DNA of 64,000 nucleotides from the NCBI RefSeq assembly GCF_042651065.1, contig NZ_JBHSCH010000015.1, positions 14,102-78,101 of the forward strand, given 5' to 3'. Below are positions 1-9,169 of the stretch, piece by piece (within the stretch, counting starts at the first letter, position 1; every line of letters starts with the position of its first letter). This DNA is from Pseudoroseomonas aestuarii (lineage in GTDB: Bacteria; Pseudomonadota; Alphaproteobacteria; Acetobacterales; Acetobacteraceae). The translations under genes were made by a program, and so were the position numbers. The notes beneath the pieces were generated by a model, which was not told the origin of the DNA, searched no databases, and worked only from the letters and a program-made list of their open reading frames with translations.

Positions 1-13
1 CTGGCGGCCCCTC

Positions 14-682
14 TCAGGCCGCCACCTCCAGGCGGCGGTTCTCCCGCCCCTGGAACCAGATCAGCGGCCGGGTGGCGCGCGCCGCCTCCGGCATCGCCAG
101 CCAATCGCGGAACTCGCCCAGCACCCGCGCGGTGATCGGCGCCACCGGCAGCGCCAGCACCCCCTCCAGCGGCAGCCAGGCCAGCTGCTCCAGCTCGCCC
201 GAGCCGGAGAGCGTGCCCTCCGCCGCCTCGGCCGGCGCCACCAGGAAGCGGGCGTTGAAGCGGATCGGGCTGCGGGCCGGCGTCACGGCGCGGCAGAGAT
301 AGTGCAGCCGGTCCAGCGTCGGCAGCGGCCCGCCCAGGCGCAGCCCCGTCTCCTCCTCCAGTTCGCGCGCGGCGGCGATCGCCAGGGCGCGCGCCAGGCG
401 CGGTGGCGCGCGGCGCTCCAGCGCGGCGCGGGTGTCGGGGCGCAGCTCGGTGGCGGCGGGGGCGGTGCGGTCGGCCAGATCCACCCGGCCGCCGGGGAAG
501 ACCAGGCGGTTGGGCATGAAGCGGTGGCCGGCGGCGCGCATGCCCATCAGCACCTCCACCGTGCCCTCCCGCGCGGCGCCGCCGGCCTGCCGCCACAGGA
601 TCAGGCTGGCGGCGTGGCGGGGATGGGCGGGGCGCCCGGGCGGCGCCGCGGGCGGCGGGGAGGGGGTGGCGGAGGTGGTCAT
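14..682 (-). CDS. Nudix hydrolase (NUDT19-like)
   Basis: Nudix-family hydrolase, expected to cleave a nucleoside diphosphate linked to another group (NUDT19-type members act on CoA derivatives); the substrate here is unknown. The Nudix box is interrupted: a glycine-rich VFPGGRVDLAD segment is separated by about 30 residues from the helix RELEEETGL that holds the catalytic glutamates. An insertion at this place is typical of the NUDT19-like group. I chose the ATG at 682 (MTTSATPSPPP); the frame stays open upstream to 796, but that extension is basic, has no family match and would run into the palindrome of the next gene. The N-terminus is Pro/Ala-rich. The gene diverges from the SUF operon. 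Confidence 0.85.
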   Translation of the reverse strand: MTTSATPSPPPAAPPGRPAHPRHAASLILWRQAGGAAREGTVEVLMGMRAAGHRFMPNRLVFPGGRVDLADRTAPAATELRPDTRAALERRAPPRLARALAIAAARELEEETGLRLGGPLPTLDRLHYLCRAVTPARSPIRFNARFLVAPAEAAEGTLSGSGELEQLAWLPLEGVLALPVAPITARVLGEFRDWLAMPEAARATRPLIWFQGRENRRLEVAA

Positions 683-782
683 GGGCCGCAGCGTGGCACT
701 CCCGGCGCGGGCGGAAAAGAGGGGCGGCACCGGCCGGTATGACGCCTTCTTGACAAGCGGGGGTCGCGGGCGCATCTGCCCG

Positions 783-807
783 AAAGCGGACAACACAGGT
801 CCGCTTT
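783..807. promoter_or_regulatory. Perfect 9-bp inverted repeat, candidate Rrf2 operator
   Basis: AAAGCGGAC and GTCCGCTTT form perfect 9-bp arms separated by 7 bases (AACACAG). The site ends 14 bases before the GTG start of the Rrf2 regulator. A TTGACA hexamer at 750-755 could be a -35 box, but no convincing -10 follows at 16-18 bases. Dyad symmetry, position and an adjacent Rrf2 gene suggest an autoregulatory operator for the SUF operon. A leader RNA hairpin is the alternative reading. Confidence 0.5.
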
Positions 808-821
808 AGGAGAAGGTCCGC

Positions 822-1373
822 GTGTTGCGGCTGTCGAAGCTGACCGATTACGCCGTCGTGGTGCTGGCCCGGCTGGAAGCCGAGGGCGGGGTGCAGACCG
901 CGCCCGGCCTCGCCACCGCCACCGGCATCGCCGAGCCCACGGTGGCCAAGGTGCTGAAGGCGCTGGGCCATGCCGGGCTGGTGGAAGGATTGCGCGGCGC
1001 GCGCGGCGGCTACCGCCTGGGCCGCCCGCTCTGCGCCATCCCGCTCTCTGACGTGATCTGCGCCATCGACGGGCCGATCGCGCTCACCGCCTGCGTCGAT
1101 GGCGCCAGCGGCTGCTGCGAGACGGAGACGATCTGCCCCGTGCGCGGCCGCTGGGACCCGGTGAACGAGGCGATCCGCGCCGCGCTCTCCGCCATCTCTA
1201 TGGCCGAGCTGGCGGCGCCCCGGACCGTCGCGCGTCAAAAATCCCCGCCGGCGGATGCCGGCCGAAAATCCCCGCCGGACGAAGCCGGCCGTAAATTCCC
1301 GCCGGTGGATACCGGCCGAAAATCCCCGCCGGCATCGCCGGCCCGCCTGCCTGCCCATCCGCCTGCCGAGTAA
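822..1373 (+). CDS. Rrf2-family Fe-S-sensing transcriptional regulator of the SUF operon
   Basis: Winged-helix Rrf2 protein of the IscR/SufR group, 183 aa, with GTG start and a good ribosome site (aggagaagg, 808-816). The N-terminal part (about 1-70) is the DNA-binding domain, ending in the family signature GLVEGLRGARGGYRL. Cysteines C91, C98/C99 and C105 match the three-cysteine spacing that holds a [2Fe-2S] cluster in IscR. It lies 12 bases ahead of sufB and very probably controls this operon according to Fe-S status. The last 45 residues are unusual: four copies of a nine-residue unit around GRKSPP, absent from typical Rrf2 proteins. Confidence 0.88.
   Translation: MLRLSKLTDYAVVVLARLEAEGGVQTAPGLATATGIAEPTVAKVLKALGHAGLVEGLRGARGGYRLGRPLCAIPLSDVICAIDGPIALTACVDGASGCCETETICPVRGRWDPVNEAIRAALSAISMAELAAPRTVARQKSPPADAGRKSPPDEAGRKFPPVDTGRKSPPASPARLPAHPPAE
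1238..1345 (+). repeat. Four 27-bp tandem repeats in the Rrf2 gene 3' end
   Basis: Four head-to-tail 27-bp units at 1238-1264, 1265-1291, 1292-1318 and 1319-1345, each with the core AAATCCCCGCCGG followed by a variable stretch and GCCGGCC. They keep the reading frame and encode GRKSPPADA-like nonapeptides. Each unit contains a CCGCCGG...CCGGC dyad, so the mRNA could fold into serial hairpins just before sufB. Confidence 0.9.
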
Positions 1374-1385
1374 GGGGTCCAGACC

Positions 1386-2885
<1,500 letters not shown>

Positions 2886-2972
2886 GGCCACACGGGAATC
2901 CGGCGCGGCGCGCCAAGCGGGAATATCACGGGCGGCTCCCCACCGCCCGCCGAGGACGGAACTGGAAGAAGC

Positions 2973-3716
2973 ATGTTGAAGATTGAAGGGCTGACCGCCG
3001 AGATCGAGGGCAAGGAGATCCTGAAGGGGATCGACCTCGAGGTGCCGCAGGGCGAGGTGCACGCCATCATGGGGCCGAACGGCTCCGGCAAGTCCACCCT
3101 CTCCTATGTGCTGGCCGGGCGCGAGGGCTACGAGATCACCGGCGGCACCGCCACCTTCAACGGCCAGGACCTGCTGGCCATGGAGCCGGAGGAGCGTGCC
3201 GCCACGGGCCTGTTCCTGGCCTTCCAGTACCCGGTCGAGCTGCCGGGCGTCGGCAACGCCAACTTCCTGCGCACCGCGCTGAACGCGCAGCGCCGCACCA
3301 AGGGCGAGCCGGAGCTGGACGCGATGCAGTTCCTCAAGACCGCCCGCGCGCGGATGAAGGAGCTGTCGATGCCGGAGGACATGCTGAAGCGCGGCGTCAA
3401 TGTCGGCTTCTCCGGCGGCGAGAAGAAGCGCAACGAGGTGCTGCAGATGGCCCTGCTGCAGCCGAAGATCGCCATCCTCGACGAGACCGATTCCGGCCTC
3501 GACATCGACGCGCTCAAGATCGTGGCCGATGGCGTGAACGCCATGCGCGGGCCGGAATTCTCGGCGCTGGTCATCACCCACTACCAGCGCCTGCTGGACT
3601 ACATCGTGCCCGACAAGGTGCATGTGCTGATGGGCGGCCGCATCGTGCAGACGGGCGGGCCGGAGCTGGCGCACCAGCTGGAGGCGAGCGGCTACGGCTC
3701 GGTGCAGGCGGCATGA
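2973..3716 (+). CDS. sufC: Fe-S assembly ATPase SufC
   Basis: ABC-type ATPase of the SufBCD complex, 247 aa. Walker A GPNGSGKST at about 34-42, signature FSGGEKKR near residue 150 and Walker B IAILDETDSGLD are intact; the ETDSGLD variant is characteristic of SufC. It is a soluble protein, not a transporter, and drives the conformational change of SufB-SufD. An 87-base gap separates it from sufB and contains a short dyad (GGGCGG...CCGCCC, about 2930-2949) that may form an intercistronic hairpin. It overlaps sufD by four bases (ATGA). Confidence 0.97.
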   Translation: MLKIEGLTAEIEGKEILKGIDLEVPQGEVHAIMGPNGSGKSTLSYVLAGREGYEITGGTATFNGQDLLAMEPEERAATGLFLAFQYPVELPGVGNANFLRTALNAQRRTKGEPELDAMQFLKTARARMKELSMPEDMLKRGVNVGFSGGEKKRNEVLQMALLQPKIAILDETDSGLDIDALKIVADGVNAMRGPEFSALVITHYQRLLDYIVPDKVHVLMGGRIVQTGGPELAHQLEASGYGSVQAA

Positions 3717-5008
3717 ACGCCTCTGTCGAAAACAGCCTGAGCGAGGCGGGCGCCGCCGGCTTCCTGCACCGCTATGAGGGGCTGCGCGCCCGCCTGCCCG
3801 GCATCGGCCTGCCCTGGCTCGCCGCGCTGCGCGACGGTGCGGCCGAGGCCTTCCGCGCCCAGGGCTTCCCCACCCGCCGGGTGGAGGCGTGGAAGTACAC
3901 CGACCTCGCCCCGCTCACCCAGGCCGGCTTCGGCGAGCCGCTGACGCCGGTGGAGAGCGCCCTGCCGCTGCCGCGCCACGCCGCGCCGAAGCGGGTGGTG
4001 TTCGTCGATGGCCGCTTCAGCCCCGAGCTGTCGGACACGGATGTGCCGGTGCGCAGCCTGGCCCGGCACCTGCCGGAGCTGGAGGGGCGCCTCGGCACCC
4101 TGGCGAGGGTCGATGACCTGCCGCTGGTGGCGCTGAACACCGCCCTGTTCGAGGATGGCGCGCTGATCGAGCTGGCGCCGGGCGAGGATGGCGGCGTCAT
4201 CGAGCTGCTTTCCGTCACCCGCGCCGACCGGCCGGTGACCTCGCATCCGCGCCACCTGGTGCGGCTGGCGGAGGGCGCCAAGCTGGTGCTGATCGAGCGC
4301 AGCTGGGGCCATGGCGAGAGCCGCTACCTGCACAGCCCGGTCTTCGAGGTCGAGGTGGCCGAGGGCGCGCACATCACCCATGCGCGCATCCAGCAGGAGG
4401 CGCGTGCCGGGCTGCACCTCTCCACCGTCTTCGCCCGCGTGGCGGCGGGCGGCACCTATGACAGCTTCCTGCTGCATGCCGGCGCCCGCCTCTCCCGCTC
4501 CGAGGCGCATGTGGCGCTGGTGGGGCCGAAGGCGGCGGCGCACCTGAACGGCGCGCAGCTGCTGGGCGATGGCCAGCATGGTGACTGCACCACCTTCCTC
4601 GACCACGCGGCGCCGGACTGCCCGAGCCGCCAGACGGTGAAGACGGTGCTGGCCGGCCGGTCGCGCGGCGTGTTCCAGGGCAAGATCCACGTCCATCAGG
4701 TCGCCCAGCGCACCGATGGCTACCAGATGAACCAGGCCCTGCTGCTCTCCGACCAGGCGGAGATCGACAGCAAGCCGCAGCTCGAGATCTATGCCGACGA
4801 CGTGAAGTGCAGCCACGGCGCCACGGTGGGCGAGCTGGACGAGGACCAGCTCTTCTACCTGCGCGCCCGCGGCATCCCCGCCGCCGTGGCCCGCTCCATG
4901 CTGATCGAGGCCTTCCTGCAGGAGGCGATCGACGGCGTGACCGAGGAGTCCGCGCAGGCCGCGCTCTCCGAGGCGGTCGCCGGCTGGTGGGAAAGGAACG
5001 CGGCGTGA
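3713..5008 (+). CDS. sufD: Fe-S cluster assembly protein SufD
   Basis: SufD, 431 aa, is the SufB paralogue in the SufBC2D complex and is needed for iron acquisition. The motif RRVEAWKYTDLAPL near the N-terminus and the C-terminal DDVKCSHGATVGELDEDQLFYLRARGIP with its conserved CSHG are diagnostic. The start overlaps the sufC stop (ATGA) and the stop overlaps the sufS start, indicating translational coupling. Confidence 0.96.
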   Translation: MNASVENSLSEAGAAGFLHRYEGLRARLPGIGLPWLAALRDGAAEAFRAQGFPTRRVEAWKYTDLAPLTQAGFGEPLTPVESALPLPRHAAPKRVVFVDGRFSPELSDTDVPVRSLARHLPELEGRLGTLARVDDLPLVALNTALFEDGALIELAPGEDGGVIELLSVTRADRPVTSHPRHLVRLAEGAKLVLIERSWGHGESRYLHSPVFEVEVAEGAHITHARIQQEARAGLHLSTVFARVAAGGTYDSFLLHAGARLSRSEAHVALVGPKAAAHLNGAQLLGDGQHGDCTTFLDHAAPDCPSRQTVKTVLAGRSRGVFQGKIHVHQVAQRTDGYQMNQALLLSDQAEIDSKPQLEIYADDVKCSHGATVGELDEDQLFYLRARGIPAAVARSMLIEAFLQEAIDGVTEESAQAALSEAVAGWWERNAA

Positions 5009-6261
5009 TGGACGGGGTGGTGGCGCCCAGGGGCCAGGGTGCGTTCGACGTGGCCCGCATCCGGCAGGATTTCCCGATCCTGTCGGAGAAGGTGCGCGGC
5101 AAGGATCTGGTGTTCCTCGATTCCGGCGCCTCCGCCCAGAAGCCGCGCGCGGTCATCCAGGCCATGACGCGGATGATGGAGAAGGCCTATGCCAACGTCC
5201 ATCGCGGTGCCTACCACCTCTCGGAGAGCGCCACCGAGGCCTATGAGGGCGCGCGCCGCGCCGTCGCCGGCTTCCTGAACGCGGCGGATGAGCGGGAGAT
5301 CGTCTTCACCGGCTCCTCCACCGCCGCCATCAACCTCGTGGCGCACAGCTACGGGCGCGGCGTGCTGAAGGCGGGGCAGGCGGTGCTGATCTCCGAGATG
5401 GAGCACCACGCCAACCTAGTGCCCTGGCAGATGCTCAAGGCCGCGCATGGCACCGAGCTGCGCGTGGCGCGCGTGACGGATGCGGGCGAGCTGGATCTCG
5501 AGGATGTCGCGGCCAAGCTGGCCGATAGCAAGGTGGGGCTGATGGCCGTCACCCACATGTCCAACGTGCTGGGCACGGTGACGCCCGCCGCGCGGCTGGC
5601 CGAGATGGCGCATGCCCATGGCGCGAAGCTGCTGCTGGACGGCTCCCAGGCCGCCGTGCACCGGCGCGTGGACGTGCAGGCGCTGGGCTGCGACTTCTAC
5701 GTCTTCACCGGCCACAAGCTCTACGGCCCCACCGGGATCGGCGTGCTGTGGGGGCGGATGGAACTGCTGGAGGCCATGCCGCCCTTCCTCGGCGGCGGCG
5801 ACATGATCAGCGAGGTCACGCTGGAAGGCTTCCTGCCCGCGCCGGTGCCGGCCAAGTTCGAGGCGGGCACGCCGCCGATCATCGAGGCGGTCGGGCTGCA
5901 CGCGGCGATCGATTATGTGCAGGGCATCGGCATGGAGGCCATCGAGGCGCATGAGCGCCATCTGGTGGACCGCGCCATGACCCGCCTCTCGGCGGTGGAG
6001 GGGCTGACGCTGATCGGCCACGCGCAGGACCGCGGCGGCGTCTTCGCCTTCGCGCTCGACAACGCGCACGCCCATGACCTGGCGACATTGCTGGACCGCG
6101 TGGGGATCGCGGTGCGCTCGGGCCGCCATTGCGCCGAGCCGCTGCACGCACGATTTAACGTGGAAAGCACCTGCCGCGCTTCCTTCGGTCTCTACACCAC
6201 CGAGGGAGAGGTCGATTACCTCGCCGAGGCGCTGGGCAAGGCGCGGGAGTTCTTCCGCTGA
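5008..6261 (+). CDS. sufS: Cysteine desulfurase SufS
   Basis: PLP-dependent group II cysteine desulfurase, 417 aa, that takes sulfur from cysteine as a persulfide and passes it to SufU. The PLP lysine is K237 in FTGHKLYGPTG and the catalytic cysteine is C375 in RSGRHCAEPL. The ATG at 5008 overlaps the sufD TGA (GTGATGG), and an in-frame GTG directly before it is possible. The frame is open further upstream inside sufD, but that part is arginine-rich and spurious. No sufE is present; the next gene supplies the sulfur acceptor. Confidence 0.96.
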   Translation: MDGVVAPRGQGAFDVARIRQDFPILSEKVRGKDLVFLDSGASAQKPRAVIQAMTRMMEKAYANVHRGAYHLSESATEAYEGARRAVAGFLNAADEREIVFTGSSTAAINLVAHSYGRGVLKAGQAVLISEMEHHANLVPWQMLKAAHGTELRVARVTDAGELDLEDVAAKLADSKVGLMAVTHMSNVLGTVTPAARLAEMAHAHGAKLLLDGSQAAVHRRVDVQALGCDFYVFTGHKLYGPTGIGVLWGRMELLEAMPPFLGGGDMISEVTLEGFLPAPVPAKFEAGTPPIIEAVGLHAAIDYVQGIGMEAIEAHERHLVDRAMTRLSAVEGLTLIGHAQDRGGVFAFALDNAHAHDLATLLDRVGIAVRSGRHCAEPLHARFNVESTCRASFGLYTTEGEVDYLAEALGKAREFFR

Positions 6262-6728
6262 TGTTCGACGATCTGCGCGATCTCTACCAGGAAGTCATCC
6301 TGGACCATGGCCGCAAGCCGCGGAACTTCCGCCGGCTGGAGGAGGCCGACCGCGAGGGCCGCGGCGACAACCCGATGTGCGGCGACCGCATGCAGCTCTG
6401 GGTGAAGCTGGCCCCCGATGGGCGGCTCGCCGATGTCGCCTTCCAGGGCAAAGGCTGCGCCATCTCGATGGCCAGCGCCAGCCTGATGACCGAGACGGTG
6501 CGCGGCAAGACGCAGGAGGAGGCGCGGGCGCTGGCGGAGAAGTTCCGCGAACTGGCGATGACCGGCACCTGCCCCGATTGCGGCGGCGCGCTGGAGGACG
6601 AGATGGAGCGGTTGCAGGCGCTGGGCGGCGTGCACGAATTCCCGAGCCGGGTAAAGTGCGCAACGCTCGCCTGGCACACGCTGAACGCCGCGCTGGACAA
6701 TGCGGACAAGGAGGCGAGCAGTGAGTGA
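6261..6728 (+). CDS. sufU: SufU-type sulfur acceptor / IscU-like scaffold
   Basis: SUF-system NifU-like protein, 155 aa. It has the SufU layout: C40-x-D42 (MCGD), C66 (GKGCAIS), then a family-specific insertion with CPDC (C104, C107), and C133 (RVKCATLAW). In Bacillus, SufU is a zinc-dependent sulfurtransferase accepting persulfide from SufS; the same role is inferred here. The ATG shares its A with the sufS TGA, and the end overlaps the sufT start by eight bases. Confidence 0.94.
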   Translation: MFDDLRDLYQEVILDHGRKPRNFRRLEEADREGRGDNPMCGDRMQLWVKLAPDGRLADVAFQGKGCAISMASASLMTETVRGKTQEEARALAEKFRELAMTGTCPDCGGALEDEMERLQALGGVHEFPSRVKCATLAWHTLNAALDNADKEASSE

Positions 6729-7101
6729 CGGTACCCCCGCACCCGAAGCCACCACGGAAGCGCACGCGGCCTGGACGCCGGAGGGCGAGACCGCGCCGCG
6801 CGTCTCCGAGGACGCGGTGATCAACGCCATCGCCCAGGTCTATGACCCGGAGATCCCGGTCAACATCTACGAGCTGGGCCTGATCTACGCCGTCGAGCTG
6901 AGCGAGGCCGGCGCCGTCAAGGTCGAGATGACGCTGACCACCCCTTCCTGCCCCTCGGCGCAGGAGCTGCCGGGGCAGGTGGAGGAGATGGTCCGCACCA
7001 TCCCCGGCGTGACCGATGTGGCGGTGGAGATCGTCTGGGACCCGCCCTGGGACCCCTCGCGCATGAGCGAGGACGCCCGGCTGGCCCTGAACATGTACTG
7101 A
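6721..7101 (+). CDS. sufT: SUF system assembly protein SufT (MIP18/DUF59 family)
   Basis: MIP18-family (DUF59) protein, 126 aa, implicated in Fe-S protein maturation. The core has VYDPEIPVNIYELGLIY and TLTTPSCPSAQELPGQVEE with the conserved cysteine, plus the WDPPWDPSRMSEDARLALNMY ending typical of SufT. I chose GTG 6721 (MSDGTPAPE), which has the SD aaggagg at about 6709 and overlaps sufU by eight bases; an ATG at 6700 is in frame but lies ahead of that SD. Confidence 0.92.
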   Translation: MSDGTPAPEATTEAHAAWTPEGETAPRVSEDAVINAIAQVYDPEIPVNIYELGLIYAVELSEAGAVKVEMTLTTPSCPSAQELPGQVEEMVRTIPGVTDVAVEIVWDPPWDPSRMSEDARLALNMY

Positions 7102-7120
7102 GCGCGAGAAGGATCGAGGC

Positions 7121-7486
7121 ATGAGCACCACCACCGAGCCCCGCCCGCGCCGTGCCCTGCCGCCGCTGATGCAGCTTTCCGACACGGCGGCGGAGCGGCT
7201 GCGCGGCCTCTACGAGAAGGGCCAGCAGGGCCGCCTGCTGCGCATCGCGGTCAAGACCAAGGGCTGCTCCGGCATGGCCTACGATCTGGGCTGGACCGAT
7301 GCGCCCGGCCCCGGCGACGAGGTCGTGACCGACAAGGGCGTGACCGTGCTGGTCGACCGCAAGGCGACGCTGTTCCTGCTCGGCACCACCATGGATTACG
7401 AGGTGAAGGCGATGTCCGCCGGCTTCACCTTCACAAATCCGAATGAGAAGGGACGTTGTGGGTGCGGGGAGAGTTTCCACGTCTGA
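7121..7486 (+). CDS. sufA: A-type Fe-S carrier SufA
   Basis: HesB/IscA/SufA family carrier, 121 aa, last gene of the SUF operon. The three cluster-binding cysteines C49 (TKGCSGMAY), C113 and C115 (CGCGESF) are intact. It receives clusters from SufBCD and passes them to target proteins. The ATG is preceded by gagaaggatcgagg. The N-terminal 15 residues are a basic, Pro-rich extension. Confidence 0.95.
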   Translation: MSTTTEPRPRRALPPLMQLSDTAAERLRGLYEKGQQGRLLRIAVKTKGCSGMAYDLGWTDAPGPGDEVVTDKGVTVLVDRKATLFLLGTTMDYEVKAMSAGFTFTNPNEKGRCGCGESFHV

Positions 7487-7536
7487 GCCGGCGCCCCATC
7501 TGCGGGCCTGGCTGAAACCGACAACGGAGGAACAGC

Positions 7537-7950
7537 ATGGCTCTCTATACCGGCAGCGCGACGGCAACCGGTGGCCGCAACGGCCACGTGGACAGCAGTG
7601 ACGGGCTGATCAGCCACGACCTTTCCATCCCCAAGGAGATGGGCGGGCCGGGCAAGGCGGGCGCCACCAACCCGGAGCAGCTTTTCGCCGCCGGCTACGC
7701 CGCCTGCTTCGGCAGCGCCGTGGATGCGGTGGGGCGGCAGAAGAAGCTGGACACCACCGGCGCCACCGTCACCTGCGATGTCGGCATCGACAAGGTGGAA
7801 GGCGGCTTCCAGCTTTCCGCGAAGCTCAAGGTGAAGCTGCCGGCGCTGGAGAAGGCGCAGGCGCAGGAGCTGGTCGAGGCGGCGCACCAGATGTGCCCCT
7901 ATTCCAAGGCCACGCGCGGCAATATCGACGTCGCGCTGGAAGTCGTCTGA
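7537..7950 (+). CDS. Organic hydroperoxide resistance protein (Ohr/OsmC family)
   Basis: Ohr-type thiol peroxidase, 137 aa, which reduces organic hydroperoxides in the cytoplasm. The redox cysteines are C57 (GYAACFGSA) and C120 (HQMCPYSKATRGN), both in the usual Ohr contexts, and the N-terminal YTGSATATGGRNGHV is family-typical. It follows sufA by 50 bases with its own SD (ggagg), so it may be co-transcribed, which would link peroxide defence to Fe-S assembly. No OhrR gene is adjacent. Confidence 0.92.
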   Translation: MALYTGSATATGGRNGHVDSSDGLISHDLSIPKEMGGPGKAGATNPEQLFAAGYAACFGSAVDAVGRQKKLDTTGATVTCDVGIDKVEGGFQLSAKLKVKLPALEKAQAQELVEAAHQMCPYSKATRGNIDVALEVV

Positions 7951-7957
7951 GGCTGGC

Positions 7958-7990
7958 GCCGGGCGGGGGAGCGGTTGCTCCCCGCCCGGC
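7958..7990. terminator. Hairpin terminator between convergent genes
   Basis: GCCGGGCGGGGGAGC pairs with GCTCCCCGCCCGGC around the loop GGTT, with one bulged G. It lies between the convergent ohr and metallo-hydrolase genes and probably ends transcription in both directions. There is no clear U-tract on either side. Confidence 0.7.
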
Positions 7991-7994
7991 GGCG

Positions 7995-8996
7995 TCACAC
8001 CGTGCTGGACCAGGTGGCCGGCACGAAGCGGTAGCCCTCTCCCTCCTTCGCCACGTAACCATTGGCGGGGAAGGGGAAGTGGTAGCCGATGCAGCGGATG
8101 CGGTCCGTCGCCACGCGGTCGAACATGCGGCGGCGCGTCGCCTCCGCCATCGCCGCGTCCATGTCGAAGATCAGGTGCCAGCCCGGATTGCGCAGGTTCA
8201 GCTCGGGGCGGTTGGTCACGTCGCCCAGCAGCATCGCCTGGTCGTTGCCATCGGCCAGCAGGTAGCTGGTGTGGCCCGGCGTGTGGCCGAAGCTCGGCAC
8301 CGCCTGCACCCCCGCCACCACCTGGCCGGCGCCGTCGATCTGCCGGATGCGCGCCTTGTAGGGCTCCAGCCGCTTCCGAACATTGGCGAAGGCGCCCTTC
8401 ATCGCCTCCGGCGCCCGGCTCGCCTGCCCCTCATCCATCCAGAAATCGTATTCCGCCTTGGGCAGCACGACCTCGGCATTGGCGAAGACCGGCTTGCCCT
8501 CGGCATCGGTCAGGCCGGTGATGTGGTCGCCATGGAAATGCGTCAGCACGATCAGCGTGACGCGGGCCGGGTCCAGCCCGGCGGCCTTCATGTTGGCCGG
8601 GATGTTGCCGGCGGTGGCGCCGAGCTGCCCGCCCGTGCCGGTGTCGAACAGCACGAGGCCGTCCGGCGTCTCCAGCACCGTCACGGTGTAGGGGATGTCG
8701 AGATGGCCGGTGGGCAGGAAGGCCTCGCGCAGCGCGGCCTCCACGGCAGCGGGCTCGGCATTGCGGACGAAGCCCTGGGTGGGGTTCGGCCGGCGGCCGA
8801 AGCCGTCATGCACCACGGTCACCACCCGGCTGCCGAGGCGGAAGCGGTAGAAGCCCGGCGCCTGCTGCGTGCCGCCCGCCGCAGCGGGGGCGGCGGCGCC
8901 CTGCGCCAGGGCGTCGGCCATGCCGAGGCGCAGCAGCGCCGGCGCCATGGCCAGCGCGCCGGCCGCCTGCAACAGGGTGCGTCGATCGAGTTCCAT
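7995..8996 (-). CDS. Exported metallo-beta-lactamase-fold hydrolase
   Basis: MBL-fold metallohydrolase, about 333 aa. The zinc motif LTHFHGDHITGL (HxHxDH) and later conserved positions such as PSFGHTPGHTSY are clear, and the sequence resembles the lactonase/methyl parathion hydrolase branch; the substrate is not known. The start at 8996 gives MELDRRTLLQAAGALAMAPALL, a twin-arginine-type signal, so it is probably folded and metallated before export to the periplasm. The SD gaggtgag precedes this ATG. An Ala-rich linker follows the signal. Confidence 0.88.
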   Translation of the reverse strand: MELDRRTLLQAAGALAMAPALLRLGMADALAQGAAAPAAAGGTQQAPGFYRFRLGSRVVTVVHDGFGRRPNPTQGFVRNAEPAAVEAALREAFLPTGHLDIPYTVTVLETPDGLVLFDTGTGGQLGATAGNIPANMKAAGLDPARVTLIVLTHFHGDHITGLTDAEGKPVFANAEVVLPKAEYDFWMDEGQASRAPEAMKGAFANVRKRLEPYKARIRQIDGAGQVVAGVQAVPSFGHTPGHTSYLLADGNDQAMLLGDVTNRPELNLRNPGWHLIFDMDAAMAEATRRRMFDRVATDRIRCIGYHFPFPANGYVAKEGEGYRFVPATWSSTV

Positions 8997-9169
8997 CCTC
9001 ACCTCCCACATGCCCGAAAGGGCACCGGGCAGAAGGGTGGGTTGTTCGTGGCGCGGGTCAAGCCCATCTGCCACCGGCCCGGCGAAGGGGCGGGGGCGGC
9101 GCCGATATCGCCGCTTGCCAGCTTCTGCTATGCGGGCGCGATGGAACGCGACCCTGGCGGGGCCAGGGC

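Noticed and set aside
1238..1345. CRISPR-like spaced repeats
   Set aside because: Units are directly adjacent without unique spacers, in frame inside a gene, and no cas gene is near.
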